From Symsagittifera roscoffensis (lineage: Eukaryota; Xenacoelomorpha; Acoela; Convolutidae), in assembly GCF_963678635.1 (NCBI RefSeq), contig NC_087066.1:17731275-17795274 (forward strand): a stretch of DNA of 64,000 bases, in the 5' to 3' direction. Below, one piece after another: positions 1 through 12,190 of the stretch. How positions within the stretch are numbered: the stretch's first letter is position 1; each line of letters begins with the position of its first letter. Position numbers and translations under genes: made by a program. The notes under the pieces are model-generated. The model saw nothing but the letters and a program-made list of their open reading frames with translations, was not told the origin of the DNA and did no database searches.

Positions 1-1810
1 AGAACAAAAACACACTGTGCATAGCTTCTCTGATTCTTTCCATGCCTCGAAACGAAAACGAGAGATTTGACAACCCTCCGCTGATTTTACAATGCGGCAA
101 CGTTGCTTTGATAATCTGACAAGCCTCGATAAAATCGACAGCGTAGTTATTATGTTCTTCCATCCCAGTCGCTATTGTGAGAATATTCGGATCAAAAATT
201 ATGTCTCGAGGATCGAATCCCAGTCTCTCCGTTAGGATTTTGTATGATCGAGCACATATTTCAACTTTTCTGTCTCGATCGGCCGCTTGACCGTCTTCGT
301 CGAAAGCCATGACGACAACAGCGGCCCCGTGGTTCTTGATGATTCTCGCCTGTTTCACAAACAATTCCTCGCCGACTTTCAAAGAAATACTATTTACAAT
401 ACATTTACCTTGTGTACATTTCAAACCTGCTTCCACCACTTCGAATTTCGATGAGTCAATACAAAGAGGCACTTTTGATATCTCCGGTTCTGAAGCGATC
501 AGGTTGCAGAACTTCTGCATTGCAGCAATTCCATCCAACATTCCTTCGTCCATGTTTATATCTAATACTTGGGCTCCGTTCTCCACTTGAACTTTTGCTA
601 TCGTTAGTGCTTCCTCGTAATTATCATCGACTATCAATTTTGCAAACTTTCTTGAACCCGCAACGTTACACCTTTCGCCAATGTTCACAAACATACTTTC
701 CGGTCCGATTGCTCTCGGCTCTAAGCCCGACAACAGCATGTTAGAATCGGTTCTAGGAGGCGGTGGAACTCGAGGTTTGATAGGGCGTACCGCTTCTACG
801 ACCGCTCTGATATGATCCGGCGTTGATCCACAACAACCTCCAATGATGTTCACCAAACCATCTTTAGCAAATGAATAAGCATGCTTCGCGAATATTTCCG
901 GCGTTTCATCATACCCTCCCATTGCGTTTGGTAGACCAGCATTTGGATAACAGATCACAAACTTTGATGTATTTTTGCCGATAGCTTCAATAAAAGGTCT
1001 CATTTCAGTAGCTCCCAAAGCGCAATTTAGACCAACACACATTGGATTAGAATGTACAACACTGATCAGAAAAGCTTCTCCAGTTTGACCGGAAAGCGTC
1101 CTGCCACTCCTGTCGACAATAGTTCCGCTTATGAAGATTGGAACCGGTTCGTACTCTTCGAAAAAGAGATTCTGAATTGCATACAAAGCTGCTCTTGCAT
1201 TTGCAGTGTCAAAAATTGTCTCGACCATCAAAATATCCGCCCCTCCGTCTAATAAACCTCTCGCTTGTTCTCCATAGGCGTCGACTAACTCATCAAAGGT
1301 AATGTTTCTGAGCTCGGGCTTCTCAACCGAGGGTGAAATTGATAGCGTTCTGTTAGTGGGTCCCAAAGCGCCACAAACAAATCTTGGTTGCCCATCAATT
1401 GCTGTTATGTCATTTTTCGCTTTGCATGCTAACTCTGCAGCGGCTCTATTCATGTCATAAACCACGTGTTCCAGTCCATAATCAGCCTGAGCAACCCAAG
1501 TGCCGCTGAAGGTATTTGTTGACACCATGTCAGCACCTGCTTCGAAGTATTGACGATGGATATCATAAATGATGTCAGGTCGAGTCATTGTCAGAATATC
1601 GTTATTCCCTTTCAGGGGTTTTTCGTGCTTGGCAAACTGCGTGCCTCTGAAATCATTTTCTTCCAAGATGTGTTTTTGAATCATAGTTCCCATAGCACCA
1701 TCGCAAACCATGACACGTTCACGCATCGTACGTTCGAGAACGTCGAAAATATTTCCAGTCGAATTTCCATTAGTGTAGCCATTCGTGGCAACACACTCTC
1801 GAGGTGACAT
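1..1810 (-). CDS. MTR: Cobalamin-dependent methionine synthase, N-terminal part (runs off left edge)
   Basis: The minus strand is open from an ATG at 1810 to the window edge (603 codons, no intron, no stop), encoding the first half of 5-methyltetrahydrofolate-homocysteine methyltransferase. This cytosolic enzyme transfers the folate methyl group to homocysteine through cobalamin. Residues about 21-345 are the homocysteine-binding barrel: CDGAMGTM at 36-43 and the three zinc-ligand cysteines, Cys263 (GLNCALG) and Cys326-Cys327 (GGCCG). From about residue 376 (NIGERCN) the pterin-binding barrel begins, with motifs such as [17 protein letters not shown] and the conserved end [13 protein letters not shown]. 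The cobalamin and reactivation domains must lie to the left of the window. The family is about 1,250 residues, so roughly half is present. The frame is intact and nothing suggests a pseudogene. The lack of introns over 1.8 kb is unusual for an animal MTR gene. Confidence 0.95.
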   Translation of the reverse strand, partial: MSPRECVATNGYTNGNSTGNIFDVLERTMRERVMVCDGAMGTMIQKHILEENDFRGTQFAKHEKPLKGNNDILTMTRPDIIYDIHRQYFEAGADMVSTNTFSGTWVAQADYGLEHVVYDMNRAAAELACKAKNDITAIDGQPRFVCGALGPTNRTLSISPSVEKPELRNITFDELVDAYGEQARGLLDGGADILMVETIFDTANARAALYAIQNLFFEEYEPVPIFISGTIVDRSGRTLSGQTGEAFLISVVHSNPMCVGLNCALGATEMRPFIEAIGKNTSKFVICYPNAGLPNAMGGYDETPEIFAKHAYSFAKDGLVNIIGGCCGSTPDHIRAVVEAVRPIKPRVPPPPRTDSNMLLSGLEPRAIGPESMFVNIGERCNVAGSRKFAKLIVDDNYEEALTIAKVQVENGAQVLDINMDEGMLDGIAAMQKFCNLIASEPEISKVPLCIDSSKFEVVEAGLKCTQGKCIVNSISLKVGEELFVKQARIIKNHGAAVVVMAFDEDGQAADRDRKVEICARSYKILTERLGFDPRDIIFDPNILTIATGMEEHNNYAVDFIEACQIIKATLPHCKISGGLSNLSFSFRGMERIREAMHSVFLF

Positions 1811-3364
1811 GATTTCCTTTTTTGTTTTCAGTTAGACAACTTTAACCCAGCATTATAGAGTAATGAACGATAGAGTTTGATTACAGCCTGAAGCCAAGTC
1901 AGATACGAACAATTATTTGATCTAAAAAAATCAAAAGTGTTTCTGATTATGATTTATTACACTTTGTTTATGAAGAGAACATGTAAACGCAAAACAGAAT
2001 TTTCGGTGGTGGTATTATCAGCAAGTGTAGTGTGACTTGGTATTAAGGGCCAAACTGATATAGTGATATGAAGAAAGCGAATGCTGATAGTATTGCTGTT
2101 CTTGTTTTTCCACTCAAGTTACAATTGTCCTTGTGGTTTGTACCGCCAATATTAGATTGGGTTAGACTAAATATTTAATGGCCCCTAACAGTGGAAAGTG
2201 CCATTAAATGTGAACGAATTAGAGACCATATTTCCCCGTATTTGCTACAGAGTGACGCTGCGTGCATATGTATACTCAAGGGTGAACGACATTTTCACGA
2301 TACACGTTCACATATATCAGAATCACCACTGGGATTAATTTTAATCAATCAAATCAATATTTACCAACAAAATTACATTTAAAACTAGTACATCATGTAA
2401 AATATTAAAATCAAACATACTTTTATCAGAGGGGAGTTCGGATTAAAGTAAGCCAACATTGATGACTGGCGCCATTTAGAGAGCTAGTTCTAATTTGGAT
2501 ACTAAATATTTCTAGGCATTCATCCGTGAGTTGACCGATTGGCTACAAAAGTAAGCTTTTGATGAACCCAGTGAAGTGGTGATAATCAGTTCACGTCTGA
2601 AGGTGAAACGAACTTTAACAATCTCGACGAAAACTTAAGGTCGCCCTTTGTCAATTGCAAATTCGGAGATTAGTTATAAGGGCTAAATGTTTTCAGGCTT
2701 AACTATTACACTAGTACTAATTAGGGTTGCTTCTTTACTGAGTTTGATGAAGGTTAACTAGGTTCAGAAGTTCACATAAAATGACTTGAATTTTGGGGAA
2801 GTCATGAAACAGGTACTAATGCAACTGCAATCAGAAATCCCCGAAATAGAAAAACTGCTTCCTGTTTACCGTCCTATCGCTACAAAGAAGTGACTCAATT
2901 CCTGGTCATTAAAACCACGTACAAGTCAGTGAATATTTAGTCGCCGAATTGTTGCAAAGAAGCTGAATACAGATTACTTAAGTTAAATTCGAAGAATGGG
3001 GAAATTTTTAATTGCAAGATGGAAACGCACTGCGATAGAAAAACAAAAAACGCCCGATTGTTCTCGAAAATTTAGACTACAATTGTCATTTTTCATTACC
3101 TTGTAGACAGAAAGAATAAGGCAACAGTAATTTCTAAAGCGACACGGGCACATTATTCATTTAAAAGACGTAACATTCATCTGTCCTTGACATTCTTGGA
3201 TTCTTAGTTGGAGCAGTAGAAGTTCAATGGTTCCTTTCGAGAGTGCACATTGCCGAATAAATTAGCTGATTTGTAAATTCAGCGAATTAACATCAAAAGC
3301 GCGAGCTCTTGATTGGAACAAAACCGGGTTCATTCGAAGAGAAAAAATGAATATCAAATTTATC
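1811..3364. other. Intergenic, no gene recognised
   Basis: A+T-rich DNA between the methionine synthase start and the NDUFA13-like exon. I looked on the minus strand for the missing downstream exons of the NDUFA13-like gene, expecting its conserved central helix and tryptophan-containing C-terminal motifs, and found none. The promoter and 5' UTR of methionine synthase should lie at its left end. Confidence 0.5.
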
Positions 3365-3649
3365 TTATTGGAATGAACATTTATGAAATATTATGCTTTT
3401 TTTGAAGAAAGATGAAGTATTATGCTTTATTTGACTAACATGATGAACTTCGAATTCCTCCCGCTGATACTCCTTGTACATCTGGAACTGTCTCATTAGA
3501 TGGTAGTTGCCCCAGGCAGTCAACCCCACCGTCACTGCCAGCGCCTTCCAGCCCCACCCTGCTTTGGCCCACTTGCCCAGGTTGCGAGACCAGCGGAACA
3601 CCGGGTAGCCGCCAACCGGAGGCATTTCCTGCTTCGAAGCTGACGACAT
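3365..3649 (-). CDS. NDUFA13: NDUFA13/GRIM-19-like complex I subunit, first exon only
   Basis: A 94-codon reading frame starts with ATG at 3649. Its first 70 residues match the N-terminus of the mitochondrial complex I accessory subunit NDUFA13 (GRIM-19): KQEMPPVGGYPVFRWSRNL, then a hydrophobic single-pass helix (about residues 32-50) and a basic/acidic stretch ending EEFEVHH. The match then stops. A good splice donor (GTTAGT) begins at 3439, exactly after codon 70, so residues beyond it are probably intron read-through. NDUFA13 is normally about 145 residues, so half the protein is missing. No further exon is visible before methionine synthase begins on the same strand 1.6 kb away. This could be exon 1 of a gene with an undetected second exon, or a truncated duplicate. 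The family call rests on the N-terminal motif and helix only. Confidence 0.65.
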   Translation of the reverse strand: MSSASKQEMPPVGGYPVFRWSRNLGKWAKAGWGWKALAVTVGLTAWGNYHLMRQFQMYKEYQREEFEVHHVSQIKHNTSSFFKKSIIFHKCSFQ

Positions 3650-5135
3650 CAGTACTAAGGGCCGTGAAGGTCTATCTCATTAATTCACCTATCAGAACTA
3701 CCTGAAAGAATACACCATAATCAACTAGAAATTTGAAAAATTCTAGAACAAATGGATTTCTTTAACTATCCCCCCTATGGTACCTAGAAACGAATCTCCC
3801 CCTGCAAAGAAATAAATCAACGGCTAAGCATATGAAGTTTTGAGCCTTTTAATGAATCTCTCCTTTTCCGAAAAGGGGAAATACAGGGTGATCCAAAACC
3901 TATGACACTTTCGAAAAGGCTGTCAGTTCTAAGCTGACACGTGGATTTTTGATAATTCGTTAATCAAAACTTTCATTAAACAAACCCATAAAGTGTTTTG
4001 AGCCATTTTCTTGCTTTTCAATCATATTTTTGTGAACTATTTGTGCTAAATTCTTCAATTTACGCGCTTTCTCGCAAAAATCAAAATCAAAAATGGACAG
4101 CGCCCATTTCTTATTTGCCAGTGTGCCAAAGAATTGTTCTCGAAAAAAAATGCCATACTAGTGAGGCAAAAAGGCAAGTTTACTCTAACAGATTTTCGAC
4201 GCGAATAGGAACGTTTCCGAGACAGGACGGATTTTAGGGACAGGTAACCAACAGAATTGGTGGTCCTAAGTTTCGCATTGAGAGTTTCAACACACTATGA
4301 ATTCTCAGAGTTTCAGCACACTATGAAATCAAGGCGAAATCATAGGCCCCTTCTGGTTCAGAAATGAGAACGGAAGACCAAATAGGGGTCAACCAGATCG
4401 TGTATCTTAGGATGCCCAGAGACCAAGTATACACCCGCGTGTAACACCGCCGAGATATCAGGAGACTTCGGTTTCAACAAGACAGCGCAAGGTGCCATAC
4501 TACCCCAGCAGCATTGCAGCATCTACCGACGGTTTTTTGTGACCGCATTTTCAGTCGTCCTTTTTAAATTCTTTGGCCCGCCCAAAGTCTTGACCTGAAT
4601 CGCCTGGCTACTGGTTCAGAGTTTATGGTTGCGCTTCAATTCATCGCGAAAACCCCGGATCACTACCGAACCCATCACAAGTTTTAAAAATGTCTGTCGT
4701 GAAGTGACACGGGATCAAGTTTTATCAGCTACAGCTTCAGTCCGCGCCGCGAATGCATGATAAAATATCAAGAAAATAGCGGGAAACAAGAAAATCAAGC
4801 ATCTCTTAGATTTTTAAAAAGAATTTTCATTTTCTACATCTCTTCTATAAAGATTAAAATTTATGGGTCAACGTCAACTCAATTATAAATGACAGCTTTT
4901 TCAAAAATTTCATAGGTTTTGATTCACCCTTAAAAAATTTCCGAACTATTTAATTTCAACAATTAGTTCTAACTTACAAATTGGTGCAATTCGCATTACC
5001 CTAAGACTGAAATCGAAAAACATATAAGCCAAACCACTATTACACAACAGCTTTAAGAGAAAAACTTCAAGACTAACATGCATAGCGTTAAATAAGAGAG
5101 AAAAGTCGATTTTCAAAAAATGTATCGCCATTATG

Positions 5136-6839
5136 TAAGCCTGCTCGCTCGATTTATTAGCAAAAATTTCCAAACGTCGTTTCTCGAAAATGAGTATTTT
5201 TCGAGAAATAATTTTAAGATTGTTTGAATTACGAATGAGAGGGCTTTAAAATGATACATCATTCGAACCATTCCGATAATTATTTGCGGTACTCGAGTCT
5301 GTGTAGAAAAAAAACTAAAGCACAACCGAAGACAAAGATCTTTCCCACTTTCAGTGATCGGATCAATAACTCGGTGATATTGGAATAAAGTTCCTGGGAA
5401 AAGCTACTTTATTAATTGAAATACTCCCATTGAAAAGCTCAAAAGCCAAATCGACTTGTCACTTGTCCCAAAATTTCTTGCTCAAAGCCGAAAAAAAATC
5501 GTGGAGGCCTTTTTTGTCGTATTAAATAGTTTATATAGCAGGATCATGATAAGAGGAAAAACCACAACTTTCCACACTGGTATATGCTAAAAAACTCAAA
5601 AATTGAATAAAATATTGATAAAAAAAACAAATTGAACAAAAACAAAACAAAAATTGATCCAAAAAACAAGGATAGCCGTTTACTGTGCAAGTAGCACAGA
5701 ATGTTCCGACCATTGTCATTAGAAAACTACGGTTTAGAAAGTTTTTCTTTCCAAATTAGTGTAGTTGCTTCTACTTGGTGTGATAAAAATATCTGACGTA
5801 AAAATATGATTTAGGCATCTTAGACAGTCATAGTAAAATAGGCAAAATGGACAACAATTTTGTAGAAAAATGACTACAAAAACTATAAAAAATTGCGGAA
5901 CATTTTTGAATATTTTAGTTCCCAAAAAGAGACTAAAAAAACTCAGAACTAGTTTTACTTGCTTAAAATTAAGTTTTAAGGTCTTAAATAAGGCATAATT
6001 CAGCTTTTATGAGCCTGCTCGCTTGCATTATTCGCTAAAATTAAAATAAAAAATCAAAAAATTCAAACCGGTTTTTCTTGACAGTCGGAAAAATGTTTTG
6101 GAAGTTTTTTAATGTGGTTAAAATCACGACTGAAAGGGCTTTAGTAAGATATATCACTCAACCCCGTCCAACAATTATTTTGGTGCCTGCATTTGTGTGG
6201 AAAACGAAAAGAAAAAAACTACAACACTCGAATTACAAGTTCCTCCCTATTTTTCAAACAATCGGAACAAAAATTAACTGATCGATTTGTTTTTTTTGGC
6301 GTGTCTGTCTCACACAGATAATAGCAAGGATAGCCGGTTTCCGTGCAACTAGCACAGAATGTTCCGACCACAGTCTTAAAAAATGCAAAAACTTTTTTTT
6401 TTCAAATCAGTGTCGTTTTTTTCCGCATAGTGTGTTAAAAAGTTCTGAACGAAAAAAAGAACTGAGGCATATTTGACAGTCATAGTAAAAAGGCCATTTG
6501 TAAAACAGTTTACTTCAAAATTTACGTTTATTTGACTACAAATGAGTTTTCACGGCTTAAAGTCAGCTTAAATAAGCTATTGTAAACCTACACGCTCACA
6601 CCATATTAGTTCGAAATTAGACAAAAATCAAAAACTTCAAACCTGTATTTCTCAACACTCGGAAAAAAATTTTTGTCGTTCGAATCACGATTGAAAGAGC
6701 TTTAATATGATATGTCACTCGACCCGTTCTGATAATTATTTGTGGTACCTGATTTAGCGCGGAAAACAAAAAGAAAAAAGACTAGAACAAGAACCGAATA
6801 CAAAAATCCTCCCCATTTTTCAAATGGTCAAAACAAATT
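5136..6839. repeat. Diverged tandem array, units A-B-A-B-A
   Basis: Block A (marked by CCTGCTCGCT near its start and AATTATTTG near its middle) occurs at about 5136-5370, 6009-6284 and 6584-6839. Block B (starting AAGGATAGCC and containing AGCACAGAATGTTCCGACCA) occurs at about 5667-5850 and 6326-6500. The copies are clearly related but substantially diverged with many indels, so this is an old tandem amplification. Nothing suggests coding function. Confidence 0.75.
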
Positions 6840-9127
6840 TATTATGCAAAAACACGAAGACTAAAAACTGTAAAGACTAGGCGCTACCACTTAAATAGAC
6901 ACAAAATTATAGTGAGAAGAACATAAAATCTGATCTTTGTTCAAAAATGACAAAACTCACAAAGGAAAACCTTTTTTAGCTAGTTTTTTAAATTATTAGC
7001 AGTAAAACATGTTTTCGAGATAGAAATTTCTCGATTCGAAGTAAAAGGAGCTAACAGGATCAAAGGAGCAAAATTCAAGCTATCGTGACAAAAAACAAAA
7101 CGATGATACATAAGCCGTTTTTTTGTGACAGGATGAGGAAGACATTGACAGAGTAACATGTTAACAGACTAATATTAAACTTGACGAACACAGACAACTG
7201 CAAAAAGGAGCATTTTAAAATTCGATGGGATACGAAAATCAGCATTGCAAGAAATTAAACTTCATTAAAACGATCGCGGACTGCCGGGTTTCAACCTAGT
7301 TCAAGCAGATTCAAAAAAATAAAACGGCAGTTAGCTGAAGGAAAAAAAAGGACGAAAGCCACTGAGACGGAAAAAAAAACGCAAAAAAATATCGAACAAT
7401 TTCATAAAAATTTCCTCGAATGTGGTTCAATAAGAGAAAAAGATGTCGAGATTGCCCATGTTAAAAACAGAGCAAACAAATAGTTAGAAAAGCGCCAATA
7501 AACGCAAGTAAAGAAAAAAACAGTTATTTGTTTTTTGAAAAAATCTCAATTTTGAGAAAACCAAATCACTAGGTAAACAAACCTCTTATTTTGCTGGTAA
7601 ATCAAAACTAGAAATCAATCACGTTTTCTTGCCCTTTACAACACTTTTGGCGTTCGATAATGGTTTTACTTTCGAAACTAGAAGTCAATCACGTTTTTCG
7701 TTAACTTTACACTTTAGGTGTTCAATAGCGGAGTTTGCCTTCTGAGCATGGACAATTTTTAAGATTTTCGTTAAAAAAAATACATCACGACCTATATGAA
7801 AGTCTGAACAAGTGTCGAGGTTGGAATAAATTTCGAGATGCAATATAAACTGCTGCTTATCTGGCATGAAACACGTAAAAAATTGAACAAAGCACTACTT
7901 TGAAAAACTTTTTACACTAACACGTGATTTTTTCTTGCTAATTTATTTTGGCCGATCGCTCTGGGAAAGATACTGTACTAGTGTTTCAAATAATGCACTG
8001 GTGCTTCAAATATTGCACTAGTTTTTCAAATAATTTAAATATGGTGTTTCATAGAAAAATGGAAATGGACAAATTTCAGCAAAAAATTTTCATCTACTTT
8101 TGTTTTATTCTCAAATCATTACACTATGTGCTGCTTGCACAGCAACCGTCTGACTTTGTTTATAATTTTCTGAACCTCAAGGAATCTGCTAACACATACA
8201 TACATTGACAGCTCGAAACGAGGCCAGTACCTAAGCCGAAAAAATAGATATTTAAAAAAAATCAGAAAAACTTCCATTCTGTTTTCGGTTTACCTTCAAA
8301 CCTACAATGAATCGCCTGCAATGTCTACAAAACACAACTTAAATCAAAACTTGAACGCACAGTACACTTTGAAAAAACAAATTTGAAATCATGATAATAA
8401 AATTTAGGCCATTGCAACCAGACCTGAAAAATGCGCCATTTCTCTGCGACAATTTTGATGATTGTTGATTGATATAATTATTTTGCAAAAACTGCCATGG
8501 TTGTTTAAGCCCAAACTTTGGCAAAAAACAAGCTGACACTAAGTTGAAAAAATTTGAAACGAAAACCACGAAGCCGAACAAAATCCGATTACCTTGATTA
8601 AACTTTCCAAACTTTGGTTATCGTTCTCGGAGAAAGGGAAAGAACTATGGATTACGTTCTTTCTTAAAAGATGTTCTTCCAGCCAACTTTGAATACATCA
8701 AGGAAAACTTTTAGGGGGGTCAAGGGTTCAATTTAAGAACTATTGGTCGTGATTTTGATTCTTAAAACATTCAAAAAAGTTCGCTCAATGTCGAGAAAAA
8801 CTGGTCTGAAATCAACGAAACTTGCAAGTCAAGAAAAATACTTTTCGGCGCAAGAACATTTTTGACGCAACAAGTAGGCCGACAAAACACAAAAGACCAC
8901 CAAGGCCTTCAATGCAATTTTTCGCATAAAAAACTCAATTTCAAAAACATACGCGAATGACAAAAATCAGATAGGGACGCGAACCCCATACCTCAGGCTG
9001 CAAAAGCATAGCTATAAATAAACTTTGAAAACCCGCAACAAAAGAAACAATCAATTGTTTCTCAAGTGGAAGTCATTGCTAGCAAAAACCTAAAACAAAC
9101 GCAACACTACTTTGATCAACTTTTCAC

Positions 9128-9156
9128 AGTGATGCGAAGCTGGGCTTCGCATCACT
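9128..9156. repeat. Perfect 12-bp inverted repeat
   Basis: AGTGATGCGAAG is followed after five bases (CTGGG) by its exact reverse complement CTTCGCATCACT. A shorter hairpin with the same core (GCGAAGT, TGC, ACTTCGC) lies at 9594-9610, suggesting a small dispersed palindromic repeat. Confidence 0.8.
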
Positions 9157-9340
9157 TGCGATACAAAACAAAAAAACCACGAAGCCAAAAAAACATTGAA
9201 AAAATTCAAAAGCGTTAAAAAAAACTATTCCTGCCAAGATGATATACAAAAAAACATTCCTGCCAAGATGACAAAACAACTTTTAGAAAAAACATTCCAA
9301 GACGATAGATTGTGAAATTAGCATTCAATCAAGAACAAAA

Positions 9341-9411
9341 CTTACCAAGTGGTAACAAAGCCAAAAACACCTTAGCGGAAACTCTCTAAGCCGAAAAAAT
9401 TCAATGAAACT
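9341..9411. repeat. Dispersed repeat unit, copy 1
   Basis: A unit beginning AACTTACCAA and ending in a CCGAAAAAATT motif. It matches a second copy at about 11239-11307 with scattered substitutions. Partial copies carrying AAGCCGAAAAAA lie near 8237, 8572, 9182 and 9530-9560. Confidence 0.65.
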
Positions 9412-9848
9412 AAAGACTTATAAAAAAAACCCGCACCCTCAAAACACACACGCACGCATACTTTTTTCGCTCATCGATAGACACATCATGTGGCCATTAA
9501 GCCAATAAACTAAAGGGCAAACCTTTCAAGCCGAAAAAAAAGCCGAAAAAAATTAGTGTCTTGGAAAACTTGAAAAATAAATTCTACACAGAGGCGAAGT
9601 TGCACTTCGCATACACAAGCAAAAACATGACCGATAACGCTACTGGGAAAAACTGAATGAGTAAAATTTTGAGTCTGCAAAATTTCTTCGGTGACGCACG
9701 CCACTTATGAGTCTACATAATTGCTCAGTGACGCACGCCAGTTATGACGCATTAACAGTACCAGTCAATTAAAAAAAGAAATTTACCAACTAACATGCCT
9801 CAGTTTATAGAGCGGACGAATTTTAACTAGTATACGAATAAGTTCATT

Positions 9849-10417
9849 AAAACATCCGACCCTGCCCAGGTTCCAAACCTCTTATTTTGCTGCTGGTCTC
9901 CGTCCCTACCTCTACGCTACAGATCCAAGATGTCTTGAAGCTAAAGTGCTATTTATAACATAGAAGTCTGTTCTAATATCCTTAGCATTGGCTGTACTTA
10001 GTAGCTGGATCAAAATGAAAACTTTCAAAGTGAAAACATTTACTCGCAACAATTGCATCGCACCAAAGTTTGCGGCTTAGGTTGGAAAAAAGGAAGTTCA
10101 CACTATAACACAAGCTATGCTTGTGTAAAAACATCCGACCCTGCCCAGGTTTAATCCTTTTTATTTTGTTGCTGGTCTCCTTCCCTACCGCTACGCTACA
10201 GATCCATGATACCTTGAAGCTAAATTGCTATTTGTAATATAATACTCTGTATTAATATCCTTAGCATTGGCTGTACTTAATAGCTGGTTATTGATCAAAA
10301 CGAGCACATTCAAAATCAACACATTTTGTCGCAACAATATTCGCATCGCAATAATATTTGCAATTTAGGTTAGAAAAATAGAGAGTTCATACTATAACAC
10401 AAACTTTGCTGGTGTAA
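9849..10417. repeat. Two-copy tandem duplication of about 0.28 kb
   Basis: Copy 1 is about 9849-10127 and copy 2 about 10128-10417. Both begin AAAACATCCGACCCTGCCCA and share TATCCTTAGCATTGGCTGTA in the middle and CACTATAACACAA-like sequence at the end. They differ by many substitutions and small indels, so the duplication is not recent. Confidence 0.85.
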
Positions 10418-11238
10418 TTAAGATTTTTAGCACTTTGCGCGATCCAGAGTTGAGCATAAAAAATATTTGAACAGAATAAAGCAAAAAAAAAATGAGAATA
10501 TGCTACTTCCAGGCTCGTAATATAACAAACGGCACAGAAGTAAATCAAAACCTTAAAAGCAATTACAATAAAAATTGCAAGCAGCAAAAAAATCTGAACC
10601 AATAGCATTAAATCAGTCGAAATAGCAAGGAAATTAGACAATTTTTCGCGCGATACTTTGTGATATTTTTTTTTGGAAAACGAATCACAATCTAAGAGTG
10701 CGTGGAAGAAAATGTGCTTGAGGTACTTCAGATTCCTACTTACACCTGGTGATGCTGAGAACAATAGTTTATACCGAAGCGTTGCTTGATGAGCTTAGCA
10801 AAATTTAAAAATCGAAAAATTTTATTACAACCTTAATAAAGTTTTTTCAAAAGGTCCAAATCAGGTTGATTTTGAGCATTCGAAAAAAAATTTTTTTAAG
10901 GTAAATAAGCCAACAGAATTAAAGCCGACAGCCAATGCGCTGAAAATCAACCCAAATTTTTCGTGAAACTCTTATTGGAAAAAATATACGTATCCACAAG
11001 TACCATATATGTACTAAATAGAAGGTGGTAAACACAATTCGGGAAACTAAACCGAGAGCTGAATCGCTAACCCTAGAGTTCAAAAAGCATCAGCAAAAAA
11101 TAATACCGAAACTCATACCCAGAAAACATGCCCGAAACTCTATAATAATACATACAGCTATATCTCTCAAAATTAATGAAAATAAGTGAAAAAAAACATG
11201 CCGACAAAAAAGGAAAATACCCTTCGGCATCGGAAGAA

Positions 11239-11307
11239 AACTTACCAACGGGTAACAAATCTGAAAATACCTGAGCAGAAACCCTTCAAGTCGAAAAAAT
11301 TGCAAAC
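11239..11307. repeat. Dispersed repeat unit, copy 2
   Basis: Second copy of the unit at 9341-9411, sharing AACTTACCAA at its left end, GGTAACAAA, GCAGAAACCC-like sequence and CGAAAAAATTG at its right end. It is in the same orientation, about 1.9 kb away. Confidence 0.65.
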
Positions 11308-12190
11308 TAATTTAAAACAAATAGTAAGTCCCCCCAAATCAGAAACACAAAAACTGGCTTGGTCCATCAAACGGCAAAATATGCGGCGACTAAGACAATA
11401 CAAAATAGCTCAACCTATTGAGCTAAAAATACAAAAACATAAATTTTAAACCAATCGACTTGGTAAAATTACAACCAACTATAAAAAGCATATTTCTGAA
11501 TAAGACGGATATTTGAAATGCTAACATACTAGAAATATGCCTGCTGCAATTTTTCCAACAGAGTGGACAAGATGAATGAGTCCAGGAGATGCGTCACAAG
11601 AGTAATAACAAAGTGATTGGACCCTAAAACTCTAGAACGTTCGAACTTCCTCTAACTGAGAAAAAACTTTAGACACAAAATTTTGGTGAAAAACAACGTA
11701 CTCTCAAAAAACCTGATACATTGGTCAAAGGTCACCAAAGACTGCATTGAGACCAGCTGTTCATCAAGCTACAGAAGTTTGAGAGCTATTGGCAGTACAA
11801 TTCACAGCCAATACATTGACAGTATCTGTCCACTATCTTCATTATTTTCCAAAAAATACCTGATTCAGAAAAAATTGCGTGCGATGAAGGACTAGTTATC
11901 TAAAATGATATCGACACTCACAGATTGTATTATCATTTAACAGTTACGCATAGTTGGTTTACAATAGTCAATTGATGCGCGCATAAATAGGTTACATTCG
12001 ATTTAATTCAGTACCAGAGTCAGTTGTTGCAAGTCTCGGAGTCGTCAGGAATTGAAATCATTATTAGGTGTTTCATGCATGCAGGCGGTTGTCGTATCAA
12101 AAAAATTCTTGGTGGTAATTTTGCTACCAAGTGCTTCCAAGGTGTTGTAATGAGTTCTTTGACAAGCACTAGATTAGCGCCATTTGCATT

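Larger units (their letters stand above)
3650..12190. other. A+T-rich non-coding DNA with diverged repeats
   Basis: About 8.5 kb without a recognisable gene on either strand. Open frames are short, A+T-driven and rich in Phe/Lys/Asn. The region holds a three-copy diverged tandem array (5136-6839), a 0.28-kb tandem duplication (9849-10417), small local duplications (about 7606-7740, 9225-9290, 9675-9745), perfect hairpins near 9128 and 9594, and a dispersed unit containing AAGCCGAAAAAA that recurs between 8.2 and 11.3 kb. It looks like decaying, repeat-derived intergenic DNA. Confidence 0.6.

Noticed and set aside
10387-10764. 125-codon minus-strand frame with hydrophobic Phe/Ile/Leu stretches
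   Set aside because: It overlaps a diverged tandem duplication, is driven by A+T-rich composition, and shows no recognisable family motif.
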